Assembly (NCBI RefSeq): GCF_018614075.1 | Contig: NZ_JAGGOZ010000037.1 | Span: 1-64,000, forward strand | Direction: 5' to 3' | Length of the DNA: 64,000 nt | Origin: Streptomyces sp. ISL-94 | GTDB lineage: Bacteria; Actinomycetota; Actinomycetes; Streptomycetales; Streptomycetaceae | Shown: positions 14,370-26,375 of the stretch, piece by piece | Layout of the letters: the number at the start of each line of letters is the position of its first letter | Position numbering within the stretch: the first letter of the stretch is position 1 | Translations under genes and position numbers: made by a program | The notes under the pieces: generated by a model | What the model was told of the DNA's origin: nothing | Databases searched by the model: none | The model's input: the letters and a program-made list of their open reading frames with translations, nothing else

Positions 14370-15791
14370 GTGTCGAAAATGACAGCGAAGATATTCGCCA
14401 CCGACTCTGTGCAGACCCTGGACGAATTCGAGGCCGGCGCACTCCGCATTGCGGACGTACTCATGGAGCACGGCGTCACTCCCGGCCAGCGGGTCATCCT
14501 CAAGGCCGGGAACTCGGCCGCCTATCTCGGCACCCTCTTCGGCCTCATGCACGCCGGTGCCTCGATCGTCCTCATCGACCAGAAGGAACACGCCGAGGAG
14601 ACGCGCCGGATCGCGAAGCGGACCGGCGCCAAGCTCATCTTCGTGGACGGCGATGCCCCGGTGGACGCCGACCTGGGTGCGATCACCCTGTACGAGCTGC
14701 TGGTCTCCGCGGCCGGCCGGGACTCCATCGACCGGAAGCTGTCGTTCGAGACCTGGTGCGACCTCCCGGACGCCCTCATCATGTGGACCTCGGGCTCGAC
14801 CGGATCGCCGAAGGGCGTCGTGAAGTCCGGACGGAAATTCCTGAAGAATCTGGAACGCAACGCCGAGCAGGTCGGCCACCGGGCCGACGACGTGCTCGTC
14901 CCGCTGCTCCCGTTCTCCCACCAGTACGGTCTCTCCATGGTGCTCATCGCCTGGCTGGTCCAGTGTTCCCTGGTGATCGCCCCGTACAAGCGGATCGACC
15001 GCTCGCTCCTGATGGCGGGCCAGGCCGGTGCGACCGTGCTGGACGCCACCCCCGCCAGCTACCACAGCATGCTGAACATGATGCAGCGCATGCCCCTGCT
15101 GCGGGCCCAAGTGGAGCGGGTCCGGATGTTCTGCGTCGGAGCGGCGCCGCTGGACCAGAGCCTCGTGGACCGGTACGCGGCGGAGTTCGGCATGCCGCTG
15201 CTGGACAGCTACGGCAGTACCGAACTGGGCAACATCGCCTTCGCGACCCTGGAGAACCCGGTGTCCTGCGGGCGCGCCATGGAGGGCATCCGGCTCCGGG
15301 TCGTCGACGAGGACGGGCTGCCCGTACCCGCCGGACAGTCCGGCGAGATCGAGGTCGACACCCCCGACGCGCTGGAAGGCCACCTCGACGAGGACGGCGG
15401 CCTCATCCCGGCCCCCGGCGGCTGGCAGAGCACCGGAGACCTCGGCTACCTCGACGCGCACGGCAACGTGTACGTGCTGGGCCGCAAGCTCGCGGTCTCC
15501 CGCATGGGCTACACGCTCTACCCCGAGCTGATCGAACGCAAGGCCGCCGCCGCAGGCTGCTCCACCAGGATCGTGGCCCTCCCCGACCCGGCACGCGGCT
15601 CCCACCTCGTCTTCTTCGTGGAGGACGAAGAGGCCCTCGGCGCCGCCGTCTGGCGCGACCGGCTGAAGCAGGCGCTCCCCGAGTTCGAGCAGCCCAACCA
15701 GGTCGTCACCCTCGACCGCTTCCCGCTCAACCGCAACGGCAAGCCGGACAAGATCCGGCTGAAGGAACTCGCAGAGGAGCGCCGCCGATGA
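14370..15791 (+). CDS. Acyl-AMP ligase / acyl-CoA ligase (ANL superfamily), likely starter-unit activation
   Basis: 473 residues from GTG 14370 (ATG 14379 is an alternative). GAGGAAGGA lies directly upstream. It activates a carboxylic acid as acyl-adenylate for transfer to CoA or an ACP. ANL motifs: MWTSGSTGSPKGVV (P-loop), YGSTELG, STGDLGY and the C-terminal lysine in NRNGKPDKI. It is shorter than the usual 500-550 residues, mainly at the N-terminus. It is coupled by ATGA overlap to a nitrilase-type amidase, which suggests the acid it activates is released from an amide. Since the left PKS begins with a bare ACP and a discrete AT is present, a starter-loading role is likely. The acid cannot be read from sequence. 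Confidence 0.88.
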   Translation: MSKMTAKIFATDSVQTLDEFEAGALRIADVLMEHGVTPGQRVILKAGNSAAYLGTLFGLMHAGASIVLIDQKEHAEETRRIAKRTGAKLIFVDGDAPVDADLGAITLYELLVSAAGRDSIDRKLSFETWCDLPDALIMWTSGSTGSPKGVVKSGRKFLKNLERNAEQVGHRADDVLVPLLPFSHQYGLSMVLIAWLVQCSLVIAPYKRIDRSLLMAGQAGATVLDATPASYHSMLNMMQRMPLLRAQVERVRMFCVGAAPLDQSLVDRYAAEFGMPLLDSYGSTELGNIAFATLENPVSCGRAMEGIRLRVVDEDGLPVPAGQSGEIEVDTPDALEGHLDEDGGLIPAPGGWQSTGDLGYLDAHGNVYVLGRKLAVSRMGYTLYPELIERKAAAAGCSTRIVALPDPARGSHLVFFVEDEEALGAAVWRDRLKQALPEFEQPNQVVTLDRFPLNRNGKPDKIRLKELAEERRR

Positions 15792-16576
15792 GGGTCGCCT
15801 GCTGGCAGGCGTTCCCCGAAGCAGGGGGGCTCGAACGGTTCCTGGAGCGGCTGCGCACCGCGGCCCGCCAGGCGGCCGACGGGGGAGCCGAGCTGCTGGT
15901 CACCCCGGAGATGTCCGTGGGCGGCTACCCCCTGACCACCAGCGCGTTGGCCGAGGCCCGCGGACCGGTGGACGGCACGCAGAGCGCGGCGATCGCCGCC
16001 ATCGCGCGCGAAGCGGGCATCTCCCTGGTGCACGGCTGGCCGGAGTCCGAGGGCGGCACGGTGTACAACTCCGCCATGATCACGTCCCCCGACGGACGCC
16101 TGCTGGCCTACCGCAAGGCCCATCTGTTCGGGGCGGGCGAGCGGGCCCGCTTCGTCCCGGGCCACGACGGTGTCGTACAGACCGTGCTGGGAGGCCTGAG
16201 GGTCGGGTTGCTGATCTGCTACGACGTGGAGTTCCCGGAAGCCGTTCGGGCCCACGCCGTCGCCGGCACCGAACTGCTGCTGGTGCCGACCGCGTTGGCC
16301 CGCCCGTGGGAGTTCGTCGCCCGCACCCTGGTGCCCGCGCGGGCTTTCGAGAGCCAGCTGTACATCGCGTACACCAACTGGATCGGCGGCGGACAGGGTA
16401 GGGAGTTCTGTGGACTCACCACGGTGGCGGCGCCCGACGGAACACGGCTGACGGTGGAAGGGGGCGGGGAAGAACTGCTGTTCGCCGACATCGAACCCGG
16501 GGTCATCGCCGCCGCCCGCGCGGCGACCACCTATCTGGGCGACCGCAGGCCCGAACTGTACGGCGAGGACGGCTGA
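15788..16576 (+). CDS. Nitrilase-superfamily carbon-nitrogen hydrolase (amidase)
   Basis: 262 residues with the complete Glu-Lys-Cys triad: Glu41 in TPEMSVGGY, Lys110 in YRKAHLFG and Cys144 in LICYDVEFPE. It should hydrolyse a primary or substituted amide to acid plus ammonia or amine. The start ATG overlaps the AMP-ligase stop (ATGA). In guanidino-polyketide clusters an amidase of this type produces 4-guanidinobutyrate from the amide made by arginine monooxygenase, and a ligase activates it. That logic fits, but no arginine monooxygenase is in this half of the window. Removal of a protecting aminoacyl group is an alternative. Confidence 0.9.
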   Translation: MRVACWQAFPEAGGLERFLERLRTAARQAADGGAELLVTPEMSVGGYPLTTSALAEARGPVDGTQSAAIAAIAREAGISLVHGWPESEGGTVYNSAMITSPDGRLLAYRKAHLFGAGERARFVPGHDGVVQTVLGGLRVGLLICYDVEFPEAVRAHAVAGTELLLVPTALARPWEFVARTLVPARAFESQLYIAYTNWIGGGQGREFCGLTTVAAPDGTRLTVEGGGEELLFADIEPGVIAAARAATTYLGDRRPELYGEDG

Positions 16577-16611
16577 CATGGTCCACCAGGCAGACCTACG
16601 GAGGCACGAGA

Positions 16612-17319
16612 ATGCTGCGTGAGCAGGACGCCCGGTACGGTTCCGCCGCCCGATCCAACGCCCATCTCCAGCAGCTCGTGGCGACCGGCGTCACCTGCCT
16701 GTCCGTGACCTTCGACCTGCCCACACGGCTGGGCTGGGACAGCGACGCCCCACCCGCCCGAGGCGAGGTGGGCCGGGCCGGTGTCACCGTCGACTCGGTC
16801 GACGACATGCGGGTGCTGTTCCGCGGGATCCCGCTGGACGGCATCTCCACCTCGCTGACGGCCGGCGTGCCTGCTGCGCCGCTGCTGCTGATGTACCAGC
16901 TGGTCGGCGAGGAGCAGGGCGTCCTGCCCGGCAGACTGGCCGGCGTCGTACGGCACGCCGAGCCCCCGAAGCCCCACTGGGGTTTCCCGCCGGGGCCCGC
17001 GCGCCGACTGGCCGCCGACCTCCACGCGTACTGCGCCGCCGAACTGCCGGGGTGGGACGTACGGGGAGCGGCCGAGCCCTCGTACGCGTCCGTACGGGAG
17101 CCCCACACCCGCCCGGACCCGGCGATCGCGGCCCGGCAGGAGGAGCGGCTCGCGAAGCTGCGCGCCTGGCGGGTCTGCGAACGCGTGGACGCGGCACTCA
17201 CGGATGTACGGAAGGCGGCCGAGGGCACCGACAACGTGCTCTACCCGATGAAGGACGCACTGCGCACGGGCAGCACGCTCGGCGAAGTCTGCGCCACCCT
17301 GCGCGCGGCCTGGGGCTGA
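16612..17319 (+). CDS. Truncated methylmalonyl-CoA mutase-like protein (235 aa)
   Basis: Starts at ATG 16612, with GGAGG upstream. Residues about 10-115 follow the N-terminal part of the acyl-CoA mutase large subunit barrel (SVTFDLPTRLGWDSD, VDSVDDMRVLF, GIPLDGISTSLT, EEQGVLPGRLAG). Residues from about 170 resemble the C-terminal linker (RQEERLAKLRAW to the end). The several hundred residues between them, which hold most of the barrel and active site, are absent, as is the B12 domain with DxHxxG. Mutase activity is therefore not expected from this protein alone. The frame is intact and GC3 is normal, and it sits in the ligase/amidase operon, so it may be a repurposed substrate-binding protein or a stable remnant. 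Compare the full mutase at 54576-56762. Confidence 0.75.
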   Translation: MLREQDARYGSAARSNAHLQQLVATGVTCLSVTFDLPTRLGWDSDAPPARGEVGRAGVTVDSVDDMRVLFRGIPLDGISTSLTAGVPAAPLLLMYQLVGEEQGVLPGRLAGVVRHAEPPKPHWGFPPGPARRLAADLHAYCAAELPGWDVRGAAEPSYASVREPHTRPDPAIAARQEERLAKLRAWRVCERVDAALTDVRKAAEGTDNVLYPMKDALRTGSTLGEVCATLRAAWG

Positions 17320-17325
17320 CCGGGG

Positions 17326-20913
<3,588 letters not shown>

Positions 20914-23025
20914 TCAGCCGACGGTGGGCATGGCCGTGAGCCTGCCGTCGTTGACGAGGAAGACCCGGTTCCCGGCACCGGACATGGCCCAGGGCCCGCT
21001 CGAACCACCCGCCCAGGTCCACAACCGCTTGCCGTCCGTGGCGGAGTACGCCGAGACCCCCCGCCCCTCGCCCTCGACCGCCCAGAGCGTCTGGCCCTGG
21101 CGGACGAGAGGGGTGTGCGGAAGCGGGCCCCGGTGGGCACGGCCGCGCGCCGGGAGCTCCTTGCCGTCGGTGGTGACGGCGGCCAGCGTCGTTCCGTTCG
21201 CGCAGATCAGGTTGGTGCCGTCCCGCATCGGGGCGCCCCAGCCGCCGGCGCCGTGGCGCGGCTCACCGGAGGCGGCGGCCTTCCACAGCTCGTCGCCGCC
21301 CACCATCGTGCGGGCCGTCAGGGTGCGGCCGCCCAGGAAGACGGTGTAGGAGATGTCGCCGGGAGTCTTGACCTCCACGACGAGCGGATCAATGGCGGAG
21401 GTCGCCTGGCCCTCGATCTCCCAGGTCTGGTCCCCGAACTCCTTGTAGAAGGCGCGCACGGTGCCCTCGGCGCCGAAGACGACGAGGGTGCTGCCTCCCA
21501 CGGCGGCCCGGGGCCCCGCGCCCGCCACGGCGGTCGCGGGCAGCGGCACGGTCCAGCGGATCGTCTGGCGCTTGATGTCCACCGCGCGCAGCCGGCCGCC
21601 CCGGGTCACCACGTAGAGGTAGTCCGTGTCCGCGGTCAGGATCCGGCTGGCCTCCGCGCCCGGCAGCGACCACTGGAGCTTGGCCGTGGAGGCCTCGTGG
21701 ACGCGGAGCGCGCCGTTGACGTCCGCGGCGGCGAACAGCGGTTCCGCCAGCGCGAGGAGGCCGGCCTCCGGTGCGATGTCGGGCAGCCGCCACTTCTCCT
21801 GGCCGGTGCGTGTCAGACGGGCCGCCAGGCCACCGTCCTTGGAGGCGAACATGACCACGTCGCGGAGGGACAGGGGAGTGGTGGCCACCCCGTCCACCGC
21901 CTGCGCCGCCACCGGCAGCGGCCCCCACAGGGGTTTGGGCGGCTTGCCGGACTGAGCGGCGGACAGCGGCAGCGGCTCCGCGCCACTGGCCAGTCCGGGT
22001 ACGAGCGGCGCCCGGGGTTCGTCGCGCAGCAGCCACCAGGCCCCGGCGCCGCCGCCCGCCGCCAGGACGCCGCCCGCGGACAGCGAGGCGCGCAGCAGCC
22101 GCCTGCGGGAGGGGCCCGTTCCGGGGTTCTGTACGAGGAGGGTGGCCTGCCGCTCGGCCTCGGTGCCGCGGCGGGCGATGTCCTGGGCGAGGGGCCCCGT
22201 ACGCCAGACGCGGTTCGCTCCGCGCGGCGGTGCGAAGGCGGCCGCGATCTGGTCGGTGGACGGGCGATACGCGGGATCCTTGGCGAGGCAGGGCGCGATC
22301 AGGTGCCTCAAGGCGTCCGGCACGCCGCGGAGTTGCGGCTCGCCGTGCACCACCTCGTACTGGACGGCCGCCACGTGCGTCCCGTCGAAGGCGCGCCGGC
22401 CGGTCGCCGCGTACGCCAGCACCGCGCCCAGCGAGAAGACGTCCGCGGCCGGACCGACCCGCCGGCCGAGCACCTGCTCCGGAGCGCCGTAGCCGGGGGT
22501 GACCGGGACCTGGCCGGTGGTGGTGAGCGTCAGCCCGTGCTCGGGGCGTGCGATGCCGAAGTCGATGACGCGCGGTCCCGCGGACGTGAGCACGATGTTG
22601 GCCGGCTTCAGGTCGCGGTGGACCAGCCCCGCGGCGTGGATGTCCCGCAGGGTGGCGGCGAGGGAAGCGGCGAGCGCGCGTATGCCGTCCGGGTCGAACG
22701 GCCCGAACCGCTGGACGGCGTCGTCGAGGGTGGGCCCGGACAGGAACTCGGTGGCGATCCAGGGCCGGTTGCCGTCCTCGCTGCGCGCGTTCAGGACGCG
22801 GGCGACGCCGGGGCTGGTGACGGCCTGGGCGGTGTGCGCCTCGCGGACGAAGCGCTGGGCGAGGTTCGGGTCGTGGGCGAGCTCCGGCAGCAGCACCTTG
22901 ACCGCCGCGGTCCGGCCGTCCGCGTCCCGGCCGAAGTAGACCTTGCCCATGCCGCCGGCGCCGAGCACGCCGAGGAGGCGGTACGGGCCGAGGCGGACGG
23001 GGTCGCCGGTGCCGAGTGGTTCCAC
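20914..23025 (-). CDS. Ser/Thr protein kinase with PQQ-type beta-propeller sensor
   Basis: 703 residues from ATG 23025. Kinase domain 14-275: GAGGMGKVY, Lys43 in AAVKVL, HRDLKPAN (136-143) and DFG (155-157), all intact. A basic-hydrophobic segment at about 308-335 (RRRLLRASLSAGGVLAAGG) is the likely membrane span. The C-terminal part has repeated propeller blades (QEKWRLPD, AKLQWSLPG, KRLWTWAGG). Same strand and same architecture as the kinase at 17326-19524, which suggests a local duplication. Ligand unknown. Confidence 0.92.
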   Translation of the reverse strand: MEPLGTGDPVRLGPYRLLGVLGAGGMGKVYFGRDADGRTAAVKVLLPELAHDPNLAQRFVREAHTAQAVTSPGVARVLNARSEDGNRPWIATEFLSGPTLDDAVQRFGPFDPDGIRALAASLAATLRDIHAAGLVHRDLKPANIVLTSAGPRVIDFGIARPEHGLTLTTTGQVPVTPGYGAPEQVLGRRVGPAADVFSLGAVLAYAATGRRAFDGTHVAAVQYEVVHGEPQLRGVPDALRHLIAPCLAKDPAYRPSTDQIAAAFAPPRGANRVWRTGPLAQDIARRGTEAERQATLLVQNPGTGPSRRRLLRASLSAGGVLAAGGGAGAWWLLRDEPRAPLVPGLASGAEPLPLSAAQSGKPPKPLWGPLPVAAQAVDGVATTPLSLRDVVMFASKDGGLAARLTRTGQEKWRLPDIAPEAGLLALAEPLFAAADVNGALRVHEASTAKLQWSLPGAEASRILTADTDYLYVVTRGGRLRAVDIKRQTIRWTVPLPATAVAGAGPRAAVGGSTLVVFGAEGTVRAFYKEFGDQTWEIEGQATSAIDPLVVEVKTPGDISYTVFLGGRTLTARTMVGGDELWKAAASGEPRHGAGGWGAPMRDGTNLICANGTTLAAVTTDGKELPARGRAHRGPLPHTPLVRQGQTLWAVEGEGRGVSAYSATDGKRLWTWAGGSSGPWAMSGAGNRVFLVNDGRLTAMPTVG

Positions 23026-23056
23026 GAGTGCTGCTTCCTGTCTGGGCCGGGCCGCG

Positions 23057-23512
23057 TCAGCGTTCGACGGGCAGGCCGGTCGGTTCCTTGATGCGCTTCA
23101 TGATGATCTGCGAGTTGACCTCGGTGACCCCCGAGAGGGCCGTCAGCTGCTCGATCCACAGGCGTTCGTACGCACGCAGGTCCGCGACGGCGATGCGCAG
23201 CAGGCAGCCCGGGCTGCCGAAGAGGCGGTAGGCCTCGATGACGTCGGGGATGTCCTGGAGGGCGGCCTCGAACGCCTCGACGGCGGCACGGTCGCGGCGC
23301 ACCTCCACCGAGACGAGCACCTCGAAGCCGCGGCCCACGGCCTCGGGGGAGATCACGGCGCGGTAGCCCTGGATCACCCCGTCCTGTTCCAGCTGGCGCA
23401 CCCGGCGCATGCAGGGGGAGGGGGTGAGGCCCACGCGCCGGGCGAGCTCCTGGTTGCTGAGGCGGCCATCCGCCTGGAGCTCACGCAAGATATCCCGGTC
23501 AATGGCGTCCAT
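23057..23512 (-). CDS. Lrp/AsnC-family transcriptional regulator
   Basis: 151 residues from ATG 23512, chosen because the protein then begins MDAIDRDIL as in the family. GTG 23530 is an in-frame alternative. It has an N-terminal helix-turn-helix (LSNQELARRVGLTPSPCMRRVRQLE, shown here in part) and a C-terminal ligand-binding RAM domain. It is divergent from asparaginase with about 120 bp between them, so it probably controls that gene in response to an amino acid. CGCAAT at 23515-23520 and ATTGCG at 23565-23570 form a widely spaced inverted pair in the shared promoter. Confidence 0.9.
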   Translation of the reverse strand: MDAIDRDILRELQADGRLSNQELARRVGLTPSPCMRRVRQLEQDGVIQGYRAVISPEAVGRGFEVLVSVEVRRDRAAVEAFEAALQDIPDVIEAYRLFGSPGCLLRIAVADLRAYERLWIEQLTALSGVTEVNSQIIMKRIKEPTGLPVER

Positions 23513-23631
23513 CACGCAATTATCACCCACCCAATGTTACGGGCGAGGTCGAAGAAGCAATCGCATTGCGCGTAGATCTCCCTATCATTGCTGCTTTCAG
23601 CACATACGTACGAGGAAGGGCGGCCACGGCC

Positions 23632-24633
23632 ATGGGACGGATCGTCGTCATCAGCACCGGCGGGACGATAGCCAGCCGCTGGCAGGGCTCCGGCTTCGCG
23701 GCGGACGCGGACGGCAGCGAGGTCATGGCCACGGCGCCGCTGCCCGAGGGCATCACCGTCGAGCTGGTCGACCTGTTCAGCGTCAACAGCCCCCGGCTCA
23801 CCACCGCCCACCAGCTCACCCTCCTGCGGACCGTGCACGAGGTGCTCGCCGATCCCGACGTCGACGGCATCGTCGTCACGCACGGCACCGACACCCTCGA
23901 GGAGTCGGCGTTCCTCGTCGACCTGCACCACCACGACGCGCGCTCCGTCGTGTTCACGGGCTCCCAGCGGCCCATGGGCACCGCCGACGGGGACGGGCCG
24001 GGCAACCTGTACGACGCGCTGCTCACCGCCGCCGCCACGCGCGGGCTGGGCGTGCTGATCGCCTTCGCGGGCCGGGTGCACGCCGCGCGCGGCACCGTGA
24101 AGACCCAGGCCGTGGCGCTGGACGCGTTCGCCGACCCCTCCCAGGAACTGTTCGGGAAGATCGGCTTCGGCAAGGTCACCGTCCTGCGCGCACCCCAGCG
24201 GCCCGAGCCGCTCCCGCTGCCGGCGATGCCGGAACTTCCGCCGCGCGTGGACGTGGTGGTGCACCACGCCGACGGCGACCCGGTGCTGCTGAACGCCGCC
24301 GTGGAGGCAGGCGCGCGGGGCATCGTCCTGGTCGGGACGGGCGCGGGCAACGCGACCCCGGAGATCGTGGACGCGGTCAAGGCGGCCGTCGGGCGCGGGG
24401 TGCTGGTCGCCCTGACCACGCGGGTCACGGCCGGGCCGGTCACCGAGATCTACACCCACGGCGGCGCGGTGGACCTGGTGGCGGCCGGGGCGGTGCCGAC
24501 GGGGACCCTCCGGGCGGGCCAGGCGCGCATCGCCGTGCTCTCCGCCCTGCTGGGCAGCGACGACCCCGCGCAGCAGACCCGGCTCCTGCGCCAGACGCTG
24601 TCCTCGGCCGGATCGGTCCTGGTCGAAGCCTGA
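23632..24633 (+). CDS. L-asparaginase (type I/II family)
   Basis: 333 residues from ATG 23632. Both threonine active-site motifs are present: STGGTIAS near the N-terminus and THGTDTLEES. It hydrolyses asparagine to aspartate and ammonia. No signal peptide is visible, so it is probably cytoplasmic. It is divergent from the Lrp regulator. General nitrogen metabolism, not an obvious part of either polyketide set. Confidence 0.93.
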   Translation: MGRIVVISTGGTIASRWQGSGFAADADGSEVMATAPLPEGITVELVDLFSVNSPRLTTAHQLTLLRTVHEVLADPDVDGIVVTHGTDTLEESAFLVDLHHHDARSVVFTGSQRPMGTADGDGPGNLYDALLTAAATRGLGVLIAFAGRVHAARGTVKTQAVALDAFADPSQELFGKIGFGKVTVLRAPQRPEPLPLPAMPELPPRVDVVVHHADGDPVLLNAAVEAGARGIVLVGTGAGNATPEIVDAVKAAVGRGVLVALTTRVTAGPVTEIYTHGGAVDLVAAGAVPTGTLRAGQARIAVLSALLGSDDPAQQTRLLRQTLSSAGSVLVEA

Positions 24634-24720
24634 CGGGACGACTCCCCTGGTCAGGGAAGTCACGGCGGGCTCCGCAGAAACCGGTTGACCGACCGGAATG
24701 GCGCTGACAAGCTCCGCGCC

Positions 24721-25560
24721 ATGCCCCACTTCCCTGCATACGACGCCACCGACCTCGCCTATCGCGTGGTCGGTGACGGCCCCCCGCTGATCTGCCTCCC
24801 CGGCGGCCCCATGATGGACTCCGCCTATCTGGACGAGCTGGGCGGACTGTCCGCACACCGGCAGCTGATCCTGCTGGACCTGCGGGGGACCGGCCGTTCC
24901 GGCATACCCGGGGACCCGGCCTCGTACCGCTGTGACCGGCTCGTCGACGACGTCGAGGCCCTGCGCGAGCACCTCGGCCTCGAGCAGGTCGACCTGCTGG
25001 CACACTCGGCCGGCGCGAACCTCGCCGCCCTGTACGCCGCCCGGCACCCGCAGCGGGTCGGCCGGCTGGTCCTGGTGACCCCGAGCGTCTTCGCCGTCGG
25101 CATCGAAGTCACCGGGGAGATGCGGATCCGGGGCGCGCGGCGGCGCGCGCACGAGCCGTGGTTCGCCGAGGCCTTCGCCGCCCTCGAAGCCATCCTGGCC
25201 GGACAGATGACCCCGGAGAACTGGAACGCCATCGAGCCGTTCTCGCACGGCCGTTGGGACGCCGAGGTGCAGGCCCGCAAGGAGGCCGAGGACGCCTTGC
25301 GCAACAGCGGGGCCGCGTCCGTTTACGGAGCCGAGGGCGCCTACGACCCGGCCGTCACCCGGGCCGCGCTCGAACGGTTCGACCGCCCCGCCATGCTGGT
25401 CGCCGGTGAGGCCGACCTGGGCGCCATGCCGGAGGTCGTGGCCCAGTACGGGGAGCTCTTCCCCGACGCCCACCTGGTCGTCCAGAAGGGCGCCGGGCAC
25501 TTCCCGTGGCGCGACGACCCGGAGCCGTTCGTCGCCGCGGTCGCTCAGTTCCTGGGCTGA
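24721..25560 (+). CDS. Alpha/beta hydrolase, proline iminopeptidase-like
   Basis: 279 residues from ATG 24721. Features: oxyanion region LPGGPMMDSAYLDEL, LLDLRGTGRSG, nucleophile elbow HSAGAN, late Asp in AGEADLGAMPE and His in GAGHFPWR. It resembles the proline iminopeptidase/hydrolase branch. In macrolactam clusters related peptidases remove a protecting amino acid, but here the gene sits among unrelated genes, so a general role is more likely. It ends at a strong bidirectional terminator. Confidence 0.85.
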   Translation: MPHFPAYDATDLAYRVVGDGPPLICLPGGPMMDSAYLDELGGLSAHRQLILLDLRGTGRSGIPGDPASYRCDRLVDDVEALREHLGLEQVDLLAHSAGANLAALYAARHPQRVGRLVLVTPSVFAVGIEVTGEMRIRGARRRAHEPWFAEAFAALEAILAGQMTPENWNAIEPFSHGRWDAEVQARKEAEDALRNSGAASVYGAEGAYDPAVTRAALERFDRPAMLVAGEADLGAMPEVVAQYGELFPDAHLVVQKGAGHFPWRDDPEPFVAAVAQFLG

Positions 25561-25580
25561 CCCGACGCGAATTTTCCGGC

Positions 25581-25632
25581 GAAGAGCCGCCTTCCCGACC
25601 GGTTTTCAGACCGGCGGGGAAGGCGGCTCTTC
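25581..25632. terminator. Bidirectional terminator between hydrolase and TetR genes
   Basis: The 16-bp arms 25581-25596 and 25617-25632 are perfectly complementary, with a second short stem (CCGGT/ACCGG) inside the loop. It lies between two convergent genes. Confidence 0.9.
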
Positions 25633-25644
25633 GGGGTTGTGGGG

Positions 25645-26223
25645 TTATGGGCGGTAGGAGTCCACCAGGCGGGCGAGGTGGTGGCCCGTGGTGCGGAGGG
25701 GCTCTTCGCTGCGGTGGACCTGGGAGGCCACTTCGGCGCCTTCGAGGGCGCTGATGACCGTGGTGGCCAGGTGGCGGGCGTCCGTGGCGGAGAAGCCGGA
25801 GCGGAGCAGGCGTTCCGAGACCAGGTGTTCCCAGTTGCGCAGGGCGGCCGCGCACGCCTGCTGGATGTCGGAGTCGGTGCCCAGTGTCTCCAGGGCCGCC
25901 GCGGTGACGGGACAGCCGTCGGTCCAGCCCGACTTGCGCAGGCTCTCGGCCAGTTGGCGGGCACAGGCGTCCACGGCCGCGCCGGGCTCTTCCTTGCTGT
26001 CCAGCGCGGTGCGAAGGATGCTCGCGAACTCCCCCTCGCCGTGCTTGATCGCGGCGACCGCGACGGCTTCCTTGCCGCCGGGGAAGAAGTGGTAGACGGA
26101 GCCGAGCGTGGCGTCCGCCTCCTTGGCGATCTGCTTGATGGCCGTGCCCACATAGCCCTGGCGCTGCAGAAGGCTTGCCGCCGCGATGACGATCCGGTCC
26201 CGGGTGCCTGCCTGATTCTCCAT
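25645..26223 (-). CDS. TetR-family transcriptional regulator
   Basis: 192 residues from ATG 26223. The N-terminal helix-turn-helix (about 10-55) contains GTAIKQIAKEADATLGSVYH. The C-terminal ligand domain is of the AcrR/YxaF-like type. It is divergent from the imine reductase-like gene. The intervening 150 bp holds two copies of a palindromic site, so it very likely represses that gene and itself. Confidence 0.93.
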   Translation of the reverse strand: MENQAGTRDRIVIAAASLLQRQGYVGTAIKQIAKEADATLGSVYHFFPGGKEAVAVAAIKHGEGEFASILRTALDSKEEPGAAVDACARQLAESLRKSGWTDGCPVTAAALETLGTDSDIQQACAAALRNWEHLVSERLLRSGFSATDARHLATTVISALEGAEVASQVHRSEEPLRTTGHHLARLVDSYRP

Positions 26224-26235
26224 GGCGCCAGTGTA

Positions 26236-26297
26236 CTGGATAGAGCGCTCGCTCTAGAGGTGTGTTATGTTGTGCGAGTCGCTGGATAGAGCGCTCG
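26236..26297. promoter_or_regulatory. TetR operator pair in the divergent promoter
   Basis: The 16-bp sequence CTGGATAGAGCGCTCG occurs exactly at 26236-26251 and again at 26282-26297. The first copy extends into an inverted repeat TAGAGCG-CT-CGCTCTA (26241-26256). Spacing and palindromy are typical of TetR-type dimer sites flanking a divergent promoter. Confidence 0.8.
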
Positions 26298-26375
26298 TTT
26301 TACTCCCCGTGGGGTGAGTCGCCGAAGCCGCCGTCCAGAGAAGAGCCGTCCTTACGAAACGCGGAGGATTTCCCA

